This document shows, one piece after another, positions 7,157 through 15,733 of a stretch of 21,628 nt of DNA (position 1 is the first letter of the stretch; each line of letters begins with the position of its first letter). This DNA comes from Chloroflexota bacterium (GTDB lineage: Bacteria; Chloroflexota; Anaerolineae; Promineifilales; Promineifilaceae), in assembly GCA_024223125.1 (NCBI GenBank), contig JAAEOP010000728.1, positions 1 through 21,628 on the forward strand. The letters are read 5' to 3'. Position numbers and translations under genes: made by a program. Under the pieces are notes generated by a model that worked only from the letters and a program-made list of their open reading frames with translations, ran no database searches and was not told the origin of the DNA.

Positions 7157-9103
7157 TCAAGTAGTCGTCTCCATCTCCGGTTCCAGCAAAGCCGCTTTCT
7201 CCATTTCACTAATGGATTGGGCTACATTTTCAATGGCTACCCGCTGCTTGCGATACAGGTCAGATTCGCTCATCGCCAGCCGCCGGGTCACATCTCGCAC
7301 CCGTTTACCTTGCACAAACTTCAACTCCAAAATATTGTATAAGATCCATTCGCCGGTGGTCATATTGCGTTCACCCTCTGGTTTTTGCAATTCAATAGCA
7401 TTGTTCAAAATAGCTCGCAGAGCTTTGGTGGGATTATTTTCATGCGCATCCATGGCTCGCTGCACAATTTGCAGGCGCATTAAGGGGCTTTTGGTTAATT
7501 TTGGGCCGCCCCAATAATCACGCAAAGCATCGCGCACCATGCTCTTAAACTCGGGATCATTGACAAGGGCATCTTCAGTAGGCACGGCCGTTAACACCGG
7601 CAACCCCCCAAACGCCGCTTCAATCCGTCGCTGCTGCAACGCTGTAATTTGGGGCAATAATCCTTCTACGGCCGCAAACACCTCTTGTTGCAAAATGCGA
7701 TCTTCTAAGGCGGCTGCTACTTGCTGCTGCAAATTGTCCAGCGCCACCTCTTCATCATCGCTCAAATCTGGCGCCTCTGCCCGCGCCCGAATGCCCAAAA
7801 TACCTAGAAATAATTTGCCTTGACGACTGTGCAACGGCCGTATCCAATAATCCTGCCACACAAAAAAACTACCCACCGATTGCAGCGCATCAACCTTGTC
7901 CCCATTTTGTGCGCGGGCTAATTTCTGCCAGCCCGAATGGTGTAATATCGCCTCTGAATCAGTTAGCGGCCCCACCACCGATTCGACTGTAGGCCCATCG
8001 GCCGTAATAGCCACCACAAACGACGTCGGCGTCCGCAACACCTCACATGTCGCCGCCAGAACACTCTCCAAAAATTGGTGCAGATCACTGGTGGTCAACA
8101 ATCGTTCGCTCAACTGTTGAATACGACGCACATCGGGATCATTATTGAGGTGGAAGAAGCGTTCCAACGGCCGTTTGTAAGCATGAATAGACCACTCCAC
8201 TAACATCACCGTCGCTACCACAGCAATCGCCGTTGCCGTTTCCACAGGAATGCCAATCCCCGGACTGTATAACACCATTAGCACATATACCACCAACACA
8301 ATAGAAGCAGTCATGGGTACACGAGCCATAAACTTGAACAGTTTCACCCGCACTACCCGGTCTGGTAAGGCAGCTCCAAAATAAATGAGGTGTGCTGTCA
8401 GCACGGCAAACATCAAGCCCACAATCATATTCCCAGTAATAATGACCAACCACAGCCACACCGACAGCTGATCAAAACGACTATTGCTTAAAACAAGATA
8501 GGGGAATACAGCCAGCGGCGCGGCAATGAATACTACCAATGTCGTTGTCATGCGGCCGCGGGTAGTGCGGGTCAGGCAGCGATGACGCGCCCGCCACACA
8601 TTGTAAATGCTCAAGATGGCGACAACCCAATAATTGATGGCAAACAAAACGAATAATGATCCGGCAACCAGATGAAGTACCGAAAAGTCCAAAACTTGAT
8701 CTGGCGTCACCACAATCAGGTTAGTAAACAGCGCCAGCCCCAAAAAGAAAAGACCACTAATATACCCCACCCGCACCAGCATCCGCCGCCGCCGCGAAAT
8801 CAATCCAGTGGTCGAGAGGAGTGCATCTGACAGATGGAATTGAGCTGCCGGAACCATAGCGATTCCCACCCATTGCAGGCGCAGTAAAAATTCGGCCGAC
8901 ATGGGCAGCAACGCCCGGCTCACCAATAACTCAGCCAGATAGGTGATGCTGACAAAGGTAATGAGGGCAATAAAGGCTCGCGTCACCCGGTCAATGCGGG
9001 CGCGGTTCAGATTATAGAGGACAACGGCCGTGCCAAAAATGACGATGATCGCCTGTAAAATATCATTCACTAAGGCTAAAAAATCAGCAGCTTGTGTATT
9101 CAT
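7157..9103 (-). CDS. Polytopic membrane sensor-like protein with GAF-like region and C-terminal HTH-like segment
   Basis: I do not recognise a named family for this 648-residue protein. The first about 330 residues hold eight or nine hydrophobic helices, resembling the 7TM-type input regions seen before histidine kinases and GGDEF proteins. Residues about 345-500 look like a GAF domain (LLTTSDLHQFLESVLAATCE start, ending in a Q-x-x-A-A-A-L-E helix). No histidine kinase, GGDEF or phosphatase motif follows. The C-terminus instead contains RVRDVTRRLAMSESDLYRKQ, which resembles a helix-turn-helix. This suggests a membrane-bound one-component regulator. The ATG lies 5 bp after the ftsH stop codon, with no clear Shine-Dalgarno, so translation is probably coupled to ftsH. 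Confidence 0.75.
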   Translation of the reverse strand: MNTQAADFLALVNDILQAIIVIFGTAVVLYNLNRARIDRVTRAFIALITFVSITYLAELLVSRALLPMSAEFLLRLQWVGIAMVPAAQFHLSDALLSTTGLISRRRRMLVRVGYISGLFFLGLALFTNLIVVTPDQVLDFSVLHLVAGSLFVLFAINYWVVAILSIYNVWRARHRCLTRTTRGRMTTTLVVFIAAPLAVFPYLVLSNSRFDQLSVWLWLVIITGNMIVGLMFAVLTAHLIYFGAALPDRVVRVKLFKFMARVPMTASIVLVVYVLMVLYSPGIGIPVETATAIAVVATVMLVEWSIHAYKRPLERFFHLNNDPDVRRIQQLSERLLTTSDLHQFLESVLAATCEVLRTPTSFVVAITADGPTVESVVGPLTDSEAILHHSGWQKLARAQNGDKVDALQSVGSFFVWQDYWIRPLHSRQGKLFLGILGIRARAEAPDLSDDEEVALDNLQQQVAAALEDRILQQEVFAAVEGLLPQITALQQRRIEAAFGGLPVLTAVPTEDALVNDPEFKSMVRDALRDYWGGPKLTKSPLMRLQIVQRAMDAHENNPTKALRAILNNAIELQKPEGERNMTTGEWILYNILELKFVQGKRVRDVTRRLAMSESDLYRKQRVAIENVAQSISEMEKAALLEPEMETTT

Positions 9104-9108
9104 AATAA

Positions 9109-11061
9109 TCAGGCTGGGGATGGGGATGGAGGTAAATCTAATTTACGGTTTTTCCAACCGGGGGCCTGTTCTGGATTCGGTTCGGGGGCCGACGGCCGTA
9201 GCGGAGGCTCTCCTCCTGGTATGGTGACAAGTTCCCGCCCCTCCACAATATCCACAAATTCATCCGCATCCAATGTTTCCACTTCCAGCAAAGCCAACGC
9301 CACCCGATCCAATTCCACCCGATGCTCCGTTAAAATGTGCCGGGCACGATCATATTCCGTATCAATTAAACGGCGCACTTCGGCGTCAATCTCTTCCGCC
9401 ACCGCATCAGAAAAATCGCGCTGCTCGCTAATCTCCCGCCCCAAAAAGACCATCTCTTGTTTCTGCCCATAAACGCGCAATCCCAATGTGTCACTCATGC
9501 CATACTGCGTCACCATCATCTGCGCCGTTTGGGTGATTTGTTGTAGATCGTTGCTGGCTCCGGCCGTAATTTCGCCAAAGACAATTTCCTCGGCTACACG
9601 GCCGCCCAGCATACTGGCAATCCGCGCCTGCAATTGGGACTTATTGGGCAGCAAATTATCTTCTTCCAAATACCAAGTCAACCCCAACCCCATGCCGCGG
9701 GGCACAATGGTAATCTTTCGTAATGGCGCCGCATTGGGTAAAAAATGGCTGACCAAAGCGTGGCCGGCTTCATGGTAAGCGATGATTTCTTTTTCGGCCG
9801 GGGTAATGACCCGGCTCTTGCGTTCTGGCCCCAACTGCACTCGTTCAATCGCATCATGAAACTCTGACATTCCTATGCTCTTGCGATTGCGCCGTGCCGC
9901 TAGCAGAGCCGCTTCATTCACCGTGTTCTCAATATCTGCCCCTACAAAACCAGGCGTAGATTTTGCCAATACATTTACATTCACATGGGAGGATATAGGT
10001 TTACCTCGCAAATGCACGTTGAAGATAGCTTCCCGCCCTTTTATATCTGGTCGGTCAATGACCACCCGACGGTCAAAACGGCCGGGGCGCATCAAAGCCG
10101 GGTCCAAAATGTCTGGCCGGTTGGTGGCAGCCAAAATTATGACATGTGTATCCGTATCAAAGCCATCCATCTCCACTAAAATCTGGTTCAGGGTTTGCTC
10201 CCGCTCATCATGAGAACCGCCCAACCCGGCCCCACGATGTCGTCCGACCGCATCAATCTCATCAATAAAGATGATGCACGGGCTATGCCGTTTGGCCTGT
10301 TCAAATAAGTCTCGCACCCGGCTGGCCCCCACGCCCACAAACATCTCCACAAATTCCGAACCGGCAATGGAAAAGAAGGGCACGCCAGCCTCGCCAGAAA
10401 CTGCTTTTGCCATTAGCGTTTTGCCAGTTCCAGGGCTACCGACCAGCAGCACCCCTTTGGGAATCCGCGCCCCAAAGCTGACAAATTTTTCTGGCTCACG
10501 CAAGAATTCCACCACCTCATACAGCTCTTCTTTGGCCTCGGCACAACCAGCCACATCGGAAAAATTAACTGTGGGATGATCGCCGGTGAACATGCGAGCC
10601 TTGCTTTTGCCAAAAGACATGGCCTGATTGTTGTTGCCCTGCATCTGACGAAATATGATAAAAATGAAAACGATGATGAGGAGTGCAGGCAGAAAAACAG
10701 CTATCACATTGAGAATTGAACTCCATTCGCTGGGGCTAGCGTAAGTGATGGTGGGCATCCCGTCCACGTATTCACTCTGGTCAATGCCATAAGCGGCAAG
10801 CTGTTCTTCTAAAGAGCTGACGTCGCTGATATTGGCGGCCGTTTCCGGGGAATTTGATTCAGTGTAGATGATGGTGATGGCCCGGCCGTTGCCATCTACC
10901 TCTATTTGTTCTACTTCATTATCCTTAATTTGCTGGGCAAGCTGGCTAACAGAGATTTCGATCGACCTATCACTGTTCTTACGCACACTCCACAAAATAA
11001 ACATGAGGGCTACCCCAATCAGCAGGTAAACCAACCAGCGGGTTGCATTTGTAGAATTCAT
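9109..11061 (-). CDS. ftsH: ATP-dependent zinc metalloprotease FtsH
   Basis: This is a membrane-anchored AAA+ protease for quality control of membrane and short-lived proteins. From the ATG at 11061 it has 650 residues, the normal length. It has an N-terminal helix (about 9-26), an extracytoplasmic domain, a second helix (about 115-140), Walker A GSPGTGKT (about 207-214), Walker [13 protein letters not shown], the second region of homology [20 protein letters not shown] and the zinc site HEAGH (about residue 430). The start is fixed by GGAGGT at 11073-11068, 6 nt upstream. The frame stays open 56 codons further upstream without a ribosome site. The tail is Pro-rich. It heads a probable operon with the membrane sensor-like gene and lysA. 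Confidence 0.97.
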   Translation of the reverse strand: MNSTNATRWLVYLLIGVALMFILWSVRKNSDRSIEISVSQLAQQIKDNEVEQIEVDGNGRAITIIYTESNSPETAANISDVSSLEEQLAAYGIDQSEYVDGMPTITYASPSEWSSILNVIAVFLPALLIIVFIFIIFRQMQGNNNQAMSFGKSKARMFTGDHPTVNFSDVAGCAEAKEELYEVVEFLREPEKFVSFGARIPKGVLLVGSPGTGKTLMAKAVSGEAGVPFFSIAGSEFVEMFVGVGASRVRDLFEQAKRHSPCIIFIDEIDAVGRHRGAGLGGSHDEREQTLNQILVEMDGFDTDTHVIILAATNRPDILDPALMRPGRFDRRVVIDRPDIKGREAIFNVHLRGKPISSHVNVNVLAKSTPGFVGADIENTVNEAALLAARRNRKSIGMSEFHDAIERVQLGPERKSRVITPAEKEIIAYHEAGHALVSHFLPNAAPLRKITIVPRGMGLGLTWYLEEDNLLPNKSQLQARIASMLGGRVAEEIVFGEITAGASNDLQQITQTAQMMVTQYGMSDTLGLRVYGQKQEMVFLGREISEQRDFSDAVAEEIDAEVRRLIDTEYDRARHILTEHRVELDRVALALLEVETLDADEFVDIVEGRELVTIPGGEPPLRPSAPEPNPEQAPGWKNRKLDLPPSPSPA

Positions 11062-11190
11062 GCCTTTACCTCCAGCGAAAATAGCAAATTTACCATCTCC
11101 ACAGCCAATAATGAGTATAGCAGAAAGCCAAAGCCATTGCGACACACTCCACCCGTCATAGCCAGGGTTAAACGGCCGCTTCGAGCGCAG

Positions 11191-11219
11191 AAATCCGATT
11201 GCTCGGAAAAATCGGATTT
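11191..11219. repeat. Hairpin in the ftsH leader region
   Basis: AAATCCGATT (11191-11200) and AATCGGATTT (11210-11219) pair perfectly around a 9-nt loop. On the plus strand it is followed by a short T/A stretch; on the ftsH strand there is no U-tract. It lies about 130-160 nt before the ftsH start and could be a leader structure. Confidence 0.5.
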
Positions 11220-11271
11220 TAAAATACACAAGTTATATAATTCTTAGGGAACGCTCGTTTTTAACTTGGCA

Positions 11272-11305
11272 AGATTGGTTCATTCTCGAAAGAGTGGACC
11301 AATCT
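11272..11305. repeat. 15-bp hairpin with CGAA loop
   Basis: The arms 11272-11286 and 11291-11305 pair over all 15 positions on the plus-strand RNA if two G-U pairs are allowed. On the minus strand these two become A-C mismatches, which hints that the plus-strand form matters or that it derives from a mobile repeat. No U-tract follows. Confidence 0.5.
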
Positions 11306-11443
11306 GGAAACTCAAAAGTTATTTACGGGCAAGCCCTTAGATATTAAGATACTGGGTTATTGGACATTACGGTCGCCCCAAAACATGATGTTCGGACGCA
11401 ATTCGGACGGCCGTATATGACTATGTTATTCTGGACATATAGT

Positions 11444-14400
11444 TCATGACAACCGCTCGGCCATACGCGCTAACCAATGGCGCAAATCAAGTCGGGCAAA
11501 GATTGATCGGGCTTCTTGCCAGAGCGTCTCCGCCTGCGCGGCATCCTTCTGTTGCTGATGGTAATGACCCCAGGCCCAGAGGGCGTGCGCCCGTTCCACA
11601 TCCATACCGGCTTCTGTACAAACACGAACGCTTTGAGCATAACATTGGTTGGTTGTGGTAGTTTTCCCTTGAATAATCATTGGTCCGGCAACGGCCGTTA
11701 CCTGTGCCAGAGCCAACCAGGCAGCGACAATATCGTCATGGCTTTCTGTAGCCAACGCCTGGTTCAGGGCAGCCTGAGCTAAATTAATTGCTTCGTCAAT
11801 TTGGCCCAGCAAGGCGCAAGCGTGGGCCAATTTTGCCTGTGAAAAGGCGAGATAAAAAGCGCCGTCTGCCGGTGTCAGGGCAATGGAACGGCGCAAATTG
11901 GCTGCGGCCGCTTTTGCATCTCCCAAATCAAGCTGCGCTTCACCCAGGTTACACAGCGCCAATGCCTCAATAGATTGAGCAGACCTCTGCCGCGCCAATA
12001 ATAATGATTGTTCTAACAAGGGGATGGATTCGGCCGTGCGGCCGATAAATTTGAGCGATTCGGCCAAATTATTGAGCAATGTTGTTTCCCAGATAAGATG
12101 GTTTGCTGATCGCGCGGCCGCCAATGCTTGTTCGTAGTAGACGGCCGTACTCGTATAATCCCCGGCCAGATCACTTAGATAAGCTAACAGATTAAGAGAG
12201 TCAATCCTAAATAGCGCGGAGGATGTCTGCATAGCAACTTTGAGGGCGGATTCAGCGCGAACTCTGGCGGCAGCATAATTCCCCAAACGAGCCAATCCCC
12301 AACCGGCTAGACTCAAGGCATCACCCAGAATGGGAATAGCTGTATTACCGGCACGGCGGGCTAACACGGCCGCTTGTTCGGCCGTATCGAGCGACTGACG
12401 AGTTTTGCCTAATTGAGCATAAATATGCGCCCGTCGTTGCAAAGCTTCAGCCTGTTCTTTTATGTCGCCAATCGTTTGAGCAGTCACAAGCCAATGTGAG
12501 AGTACCGCTGTAGCTTCTTGATAGTGTCCATGAAACATGAGTACATCTCCCAAGCCACGCGCTAACGAAAAGTACACATCCGCTTTTATCAATGGCGGAT
12601 TAAGAGTCATTCCCGATTCCGCTGAAAGCTGCTGCCGGTTGGCCCAGGCAAATGCTGCCCGCAGATTGGTCTCTTCAGTGCGGAGTGGGGCAATATTTGC
12701 CGTATCTGTATGACGCTTTTCAACCAGACTGGCATAATAGGCGGCATGACGATACTGTAACGTCCATTGCATCGGGTCTGCCAGTAACAGATTTTGGGCA
12801 TATTCATGGATGATCGTCAGCATATCAAAACGTGGGGGTTGGGCTATATTTGTATCTGCGGCCACAACGATTATCAGATTTTGTTCTACCAATGAGGTTA
12901 ACCTCTCTAGGGCTAGTTGAGGGTCGTCCAGGGGTTCATCATAAACACAGGCAGCAGCGGCCATCGCTGTGAACCCACCGTAGAACAAGGCTAAACGAGT
13001 GAAAAGACGCTGTTCCGTTGAACCTAACAGATTGTAGCTCCAGGCAATTGTGGCCGACAGGGTGCGGTGACGCAGCGGCAAATCGCGCCGGCGGCTGGAC
13101 AAGATGTGAATACCCTTGTCCAACTGCACTAATAAGGCAGCCGGTGTGAATAAGCGGATACGGGCGGCGGCCAGTTCAATTGCTAATGGCAATCCATCTA
13201 AGCGTGTGCATATTTGGGCAATGGTCGCTCGGTTGGCTTCTGTCAGGTTAAATGATGGTTTGAAGGCCCGGACGCGGGCCACGAAGAGGGCAACGGCCGC
13301 AAATTCTAACATCTCTGTAGCTGCCGGCAGCTGGTTGGGGTCTGGCAAAGGCAGCGGCGACACGGGGAGTTCATATTCGCCATACAGTTGCAGTAAAGTG
13401 CGACTGGTTGCGAGGATACGTAATCCCGGAACTGCTGCCAACAGTTTAGAAAGCAAGGGTGCGGCGGCAATAATCTGTTCAAAATTATCTAGCAGCAACA
13501 GCATGTACTTTGGCCGCAGGAAGGTTATTAATGTTTCTAGCAGCGGTTGATTGCCGCTTTCCTTTACCTCTAAACATTCGGCGATGACAGAGAGTAGTCG
13601 TTCTGGTTCGTTAACGGCCGTTAAATCCACAAAGTAGATACCATCGGGAAAGGTTCGTGATTGGTGGGAGAGCAGACGATCGGCGACTTCCAGCGCCAGC
13701 CTGGTTTTACCACTGCCGCCAACGCCGGTTAGGGTTAATAGGCGTACGTCTGGCGATTCCAGCATATCTATAATGGCGATCAAATCTTGTGACCGGCCAA
13801 AGAAGGGGGTGAATTGGGCGGGGATGTTGTGGCGGTGGGGATCGGCCGTTTTTCCAACGCTCTGTTTTTCCCTGATTGTGCCGGATAAAGAATTGTTTTG
13901 CACAATATTGGCATAAAGCATCATCGTCTCCGGCATAGGGGAAAGTTCTAATTCTGCTTGCAAGCATTGGGCAAATGTTTGGAACGTTTGAATGGCGCCG
14001 GCCCGGTCTCCCATTCCATATTTTACGCGCATCAGGGTATTAGTAATATCTTCATGCAAAGGATCATGCGCTAGAAGTTGTTGGGCGTATGTGATCGCTT
14101 GTTGATAGTCACGACGGCCGTGAGTCATCTCCACCAGCCGCTTAAGGTTAGCCACAAACAGATTCCGCAAACGTTCCCGCTGCGGCGCAATCCAATCATC
14201 ATACAACTCCGGCAGCAAATCATCCTGATACAAAGCCACTGCCTTGCCCAGATGATCCGACGATAAACTCAATCGTTCAAATTCAGCAACGTCTAGCCAA
14301 TACTCTGCATCAGGATTCCATTGGAGCATATTCATGGTACCAAGAACCCAGGAATTCTTAGCGGGAAGCATAGGCAAGGCGCGGCGTAATTCATATAGGT

Positions 14401-14599
14401 GACGGCGCAAGTTGGCGCGGGCCTCCTTCTCTGGCAAACCGGGCCAAAGTTGACTGGCAATAGTCGCCCGCGCAATAGGATTTGCCTTGTTCAACAGCAG
14501 GTAAGCAAACAGGGGCAAGGTTTTAGGCAGTGCGGCAAACTTAAGCGGCTGGTCATTCTCAAAGAGGCGTAAATATCCGAACAGATGAATATGGAGCAT
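11444..14599 (-). CDS. SARP/AfsR-like transcriptional regulator with BTAD, NB-ARC ATPase and TPR regions
   Basis: This large 1051-residue cytoplasmic regulator starts with an OmpR/SARP-type winged helix (about residues 1-95: MLHIHLFGYLRLF then a region with ANLRRHLYELRRAL). It continues with a bacterial transcriptional activation domain (about 100-235), then an NB-ARC/STAND NTPase with P-loop LTGVGGSGKTRLALEVADRL (about 287-306), Walker B LLLLDNFEQI and sensor ILATSRTLL, and a GLPLAIELAAAR helix. The C-terminal 400 residues are TPR-like helical repeats (for example AEALQRRAHIYAQLGKTRQSL). Such STAND proteins are taken to sense a ligand or partner through the TPR region and switch DNA binding with ATP. 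No target genes are evident. The nearest downstream operon is ftsH, after a 382-bp gap. The ATG at 14599 has no Shine-Dalgarno. Confidence 0.92.
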   Translation of the reverse strand: MLHIHLFGYLRLFENDQPLKFAALPKTLPLFAYLLLNKANPIARATIASQLWPGLPEKEARANLRRHLYELRRALPMLPAKNSWVLGTMNMLQWNPDAEYWLDVAEFERLSLSSDHLGKAVALYQDDLLPELYDDWIAPQRERLRNLFVANLKRLVEMTHGRRDYQQAITYAQQLLAHDPLHEDITNTLMRVKYGMGDRAGAIQTFQTFAQCLQAELELSPMPETMMLYANIVQNNSLSGTIREKQSVGKTADPHRHNIPAQFTPFFGRSQDLIAIIDMLESPDVRLLTLTGVGGSGKTRLALEVADRLLSHQSRTFPDGIYFVDLTAVNEPERLLSVIAECLEVKESGNQPLLETLITFLRPKYMLLLLDNFEQIIAAAPLLSKLLAAVPGLRILATSRTLLQLYGEYELPVSPLPLPDPNQLPAATEMLEFAAVALFVARVRAFKPSFNLTEANRATIAQICTRLDGLPLAIELAAARIRLFTPAALLVQLDKGIHILSSRRRDLPLRHRTLSATIAWSYNLLGSTEQRLFTRLALFYGGFTAMAAAACVYDEPLDDPQLALERLTSLVEQNLIIVVAADTNIAQPPRFDMLTIIHEYAQNLLLADPMQWTLQYRHAAYYASLVEKRHTDTANIAPLRTEETNLRAAFAWANRQQLSAESGMTLNPPLIKADVYFSLARGLGDVLMFHGHYQEATAVLSHWLVTAQTIGDIKEQAEALQRRAHIYAQLGKTRQSLDTAEQAAVLARRAGNTAIPILGDALSLAGWGLARLGNYAAARVRAESALKVAMQTSSALFRIDSLNLLAYLSDLAGDYTSTAVYYEQALAAARSANHLIWETTLLNNLAESLKFIGRTAESIPLLEQSLLLARQRSAQSIEALALCNLGEAQLDLGDAKAAAANLRRSIALTPADGAFYLAFSQAKLAHACALLGQIDEAINLAQAALNQALATESHDDIVAAWLALAQVTAVAGPMIIQGKTTTTNQCYAQSVRVCTEAGMDVERAHALWAWGHYHQQQKDAAQAETLWQEARSIFARLDLRHWLARMAERLS

Positions 14600-14623
14600 G
14601 AGTTAAATTGAATCAGAGCGGCA

Positions 14624-14689
14624 AAGAAGTTGAACTTTTTCAAAATCAGACGGAACATTACGTTCAAACCTCAAAAAGCTCAACTTCTT
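14624..14689. repeat. 17-bp inverted repeat upstream of the SARP-type regulator
   Basis: The arms AAGAAGTTGAACTTTTT (14624-14640) and AAAAAGCTCAACTTCTT (14673-14689) are reverse complements with one mismatch, 32 bp apart. They lie 25 bp before the regulator start, in its leader, and could be a structured 5' UTR or a small repeat. Confidence 0.55.
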
Positions 14690-14712
14690 CCTAAAATATA
14701 GAGAAGATACGA

Positions 14713-14790
14713 CACCGAGAATTGCATACCGGTTTCTCGGTGCAAGCATGGCTGGCAAGATGCCAGAATGATAATGTTAATGATAATGTT
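14713..14790. promoter_or_regulatory. Hairpins and 12-bp direct repeat before the antitoxin remnant
   Basis: CACCGAGAA (14713-14721) pairs with TTCTCGGTG (14734-14742), and CTGGC with GCCAG (14752-14766). Then AATGATAATGTT occurs twice in a row (14767-14778 and 14779-14790). Tandem sites 50-75 bp before an antitoxin gene are a plausible operator for autoregulation, but no protein is known to bind here. Confidence 0.35.
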
Positions 14791-14842
14791 GCTGAAGAAA
14801 CCATAACATATTTTTTGTGTCCTTGTACTTTCAAATTGTTGC

Positions 14843-15025
14843 ATGGAAACGATTTTATCTCCATTTTCAGCGAGTATTTCTGAATTAAAGAAAAACCCAA
14901 CGGCGCTGCTCAAAGAAGCAGAAGGTTCTCCCATTGCCATCTTAAATCATAATCGTTTGGTAACTACTCAGCTACCAGAGGTGCGCCGCACTTGTTATAT
15001 GCAACTTTATGGCAATATCACCTGA
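14843..15025 (+). pseudogene. Truncated Phd/RelB-type antitoxin
   Basis: Residues 1-38 (…SISELKKNPTALLKEAEG… then PIAILNHNR) are the DNA-binding head of a Phd/YefM/RelB-type antitoxin, where SELKKNP and A-x-LNHN-x-P are typical. After Arg38 family similarity stops and the frame runs into the inverted-end element at 14960, ending at 15025. Full antitoxins of this group are about 80-90 residues and need the lost C-terminus to bind the toxin. This is therefore a remnant, although the DNA-binding part could still be made. No Shine-Dalgarno is visible. Confidence 0.75.
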
Positions 15026-15052
15026 AAAAGTGCGTCGCACCTGAGTAGTTAC
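14960..15052. mobile_element. Small element with inverted ends (MITE-like or IS remnant)
   Basis: The ends GTAACTACTCAG (14960-14971) and CTGAGTAGTTAC (15041-15052) are perfect 12-bp inverted repeats. They are followed inward by a second pair, GTGCGCCGCACT and AGTGCGTCGCAC, displaced by 9 bp on the left side. Its 93 bp contain no transposase. It lies exactly where antitoxin similarity ends and just before toxin similarity begins, so its arrival or excision removed about 300 bp of the module. I see no clean target duplication. Confidence 0.6.
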
Positions 15053-15053
15053 A

Positions 15054-15173
15054 TTGTTTGGCTGCCGGCTAGGTTATAAAGTTCTGGATGAGGAAATAAC
15101 GGTTTTGGTTATCTCTGTTGGCAAACGGAATCGCGGCGATGTGTACAAAAAGGCGGAGCAACGGCTACTTTAA
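15054..15173 (+). pseudogene. C-terminal remnant of a RelE-type toxin
   Basis: The frame from about 15060 reads GCRLGYKVLDEEITVLVI and then SVGKRNRGDVYKKAEQRLL to a TAA at 15173. This is the last about 38 residues of a RelE/ParE-superfamily mRNA-interferase toxin, whose C-terminal strands read YRLVYKVLDEEITVLVISVGKR-x-x-x-VY. The first about 50 residues and any start codon are missing, cut by the element at 14960-15052. The sequence is otherwise undamaged, so the loss looks recent. It overlaps the end of the DUF123 gene on the other strand by 4 bp. Confidence 0.7.
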
Positions 15174-15733
15174 ATAGCAGTGCATAACGCCTCAATAAAT
15201 AGGGCCAATTCTGGCCGTAAATCGGTTCCCTTTTCCAGATGAAACAGGTGTGAATCCACGGCCGTATCCCCAGCCCCCAACCCTTTAGCAATCATATGAC
15301 AAACGGCCGTCTCCTCTAAAAACCGGGCCATCTTTTCTTCTAACTGTTGGGGGCTGCGGATGAGGGTGATGTGGGTGAGACTCACGGCCGTTTCCTCCAA
15401 CAAATAATCTACATGCCAATGTAAAGTCTTAACAGCGGGTGGTTGTAAATTGTGTCCCAGATTAACGGCCGTAAACTGTGAAACCATCTCCGCCCGAATT
15501 GCCTGCGGCGGCCCATTGACCCGTGTGGCGTGGCGCAGAAGCCGCCGCGCTAGCGATGACGCTCCCTTTTGCCCCAACGCCGAACCGACGTAAAGATAGA
15601 CGCCTGCTGGTGTAAAAACGGGTTGTCCTTGCTGGAAACGGCCGTACCGCACCCACAAATCCCACTCCACCTGCATATGCAGCAAATACGTCCCGCAAGG
15701 CACATCCTCACCAAAAATCGTTACGGCATCCAT
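15170..15733 (-). CDS. DUF123 / GIY-YIG-superfamily (Uri-type, COG1833) protein
   Basis: This 187-residue protein begins with the family's CGTYLLHMQ, continues with AGVYLYVGSALG and SSLARRLLRHATR (the GIY-YIG-like core), and has HWHVDYLL, the conserved HWHIDYLL-type motif of DUF123. These proteins are predicted small endonucleases; the cellular role is not known. The C-terminal about 80 residues also carry the expected Cys and His (CHMIAKGLGA; DSHLFHL). The start at 15733 is chosen because GAGGAGA lies 7 nt upstream and the ATG shares one base with the TGA stop of the kinase gene, a classic coupled start. Confidence 0.88.
   Translation of the reverse strand: MDAVTIFGEDVPCGTYLLHMQVEWDLWVRYGRFQQGQPVFTPAGVYLYVGSALGQKGASSLARRLLRHATRVNGPPQAIRAEMVSQFTAVNLGHNLQPPAVKTLHWHVDYLLEETAVSLTHITLIRSPQQLEEKMARFLEETAVCHMIAKGLGAGDTAVDSHLFHLEKGTDLRPELALFIEALCTAI

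Larger units (their letters stand above)
11062..11443. other. Intergenic region between ftsH and the SARP-type regulator
   Basis: No gene is seen in these 382 bp. They form the leader of ftsH and the 3' flank of the regulator gene. The region holds the ftsH ribosome site (11068-11073), a 10-bp perfect stem (11191-11200 with 11210-11219) and a 15-bp stem with a CGAA loop (11272-11305). One ACGGCCGT lies near 11408. Confidence 0.7.

Noticed and set aside
11062..11229. FtsH start at 11229
   Set aside because: The ATG at 11061 has GGAGGT at 6 nt and gives the normal N-terminal helix; the extra 56 residues are not family-like.
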